A stretch of 64,000 nucleotides of DNA from Dehalococcoidia bacterium. GTDB lineage: Bacteria > Chloroflexota > Dehalococcoidia > Lucifugimonadales > Lucifugimonadaceae. The notes beneath the pieces are model-generated. The model ran no database searches, had not been told where the DNA came from, and saw only the letters and a list, made by a program, of their open reading frames with translations. The translations under genes and the position numbers were made by a program. The stretch is from the NCBI GenBank assembly GCA_028285005.1, contig JANQQP010000019.1, forward strand, positions 124,001 to 188,000. Direction: 5' to 3'. Shown one piece after another: positions 63,753-64,000 of the stretch. Within the stretch, counting starts at the first letter, position 1; every line of letters starts with the position of its first letter.

Positions 63753-64000
63753 CTGCTACCTGCCAGACGTGTGTCGAGAAAGGTGGGAGTGGAGAGAGAT
63801 GGTGCCCCGTCCGAGCCCGATCGGATCAGGCCAGGTTCAGATCTTGGTTCGCTAACGGGACACGAATGAATGGCAAACCTCGAAGAGGCCTCAACTTACC
63901 GCGACTGGAGTAGTCACCAGGGTAAGAGGAGACAGGTTGATTCTAGGTGCCGCTTTTCTTGGATGTCAATTCGAATCGGCTCCGACGGTTTCGGGCGGGC
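63753..64000. other. Upstream region of pyrG to window edge
   Basis: This 248-base stretch should contain the pyrG promoter on the minus strand. I see no clear promoter, RNA gene or coding sequence in it. Confidence 0.35.

Overview
The window is one contiguous stretch of a bacterial chromosome, almost entirely coding, with no rRNA, tRNA, CRISPR array, insertion sequence or phage gene that I can recognise. Gene content fits a marine or soil Chloroflexota of the Dehalococcoidia/SAR202 type: a transcriptional T-box in front of ilvB, a CIRCE/HrcA system, TauE, mannonate dehydratase, MmgE/PrpD, thiolase-DUF35 and Gfo/Idh/MocA catabolic families, and secreted beta-rich surface proteins with TPTP linkers. 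That placement is inference from family content only.

Layout. 1-4115: partial MoeB/ThiF E1-like gene with an Rrf2 [Fe-S]-type regulator upstream, ribosomal protein L25, a double GNAT acetyltransferase and a flavin-binding PPOX-fold protein. 4221-14330: T-box-controlled branched-chain amino acid operon ilvB-ilvN-ilvC-leuA-leuC-(DUF4328 membrane protein)-leuD-leuB. 14352-15671: DUF3179 lipoprotein whose frame contains one UGA. 15708-26097 (all minus): prpBCD methylcitrate cycle, a TauE-type exporter, a DapA-like lyase, Na+-pump beta and gamma subunits with a biotin carrier but no alpha subunit, and pxpABC 5-oxoprolinase. 26252-30786: methyltransferase, orphan barstar, RadC, UxuA-like dehydratase, DUF971 protein, Gfo/Idh/MocA oxidoreductase. 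30930-35368 (minus): Na+/H+ antiporter fused to a rhodanese domain that also contains one in-frame UGA, then an ECF sigma factor and a membrane-anchored VWA protein. 35448-46202: catabolic and transport genes. 46286-50381: argF, der, plsY, gpsA. 50375-54482: CIRCE-hrcA-dnaJ-prmA-rsmE. 54589-59594: a degenerate beta-lactamase-fold protein and two exported surface proteins. 60163-63752: rho and pyrG.

The most interesting signal is a pair of in-frame UGA codons (15078-15080 and 33914-33916, both minus strand). Each sits exactly where the family has a conserved redox or sulfur-transfer cysteine (first Cys of the DUF3179 CPxC; second Cys of a rhodanese YCxC loop). Each is followed by an otherwise intact reading frame with normal family sequence to a proper stop. 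Each has a hairpin immediately downstream with 19 or 21 nt between UGA and the apical loop, and both loops contain CGUG. I read these as two candidate selenoproteins (Sec-containing DUF3179 lipoprotein and Sec-containing antiporter-rhodanese). The Sec machinery genes are not in this window, so this is inference; UGA clearly acts as a normal stop in other genes here (ilvB, leuC, surE, der).

A second theme is unusual starts: rho appears to begin at CTG and pxpB at ATT, each behind a good Shine-Dalgarno sequence, with conserved N-terminal sequence that would otherwise be lost. A third is a possible new sodium-pump arrangement in which BCCP and the beta/gamma pump subunits lie directly behind pxpABC, whose PxpB/PxpC are homologues of a biotin-dependent carboxyltransferase domain.
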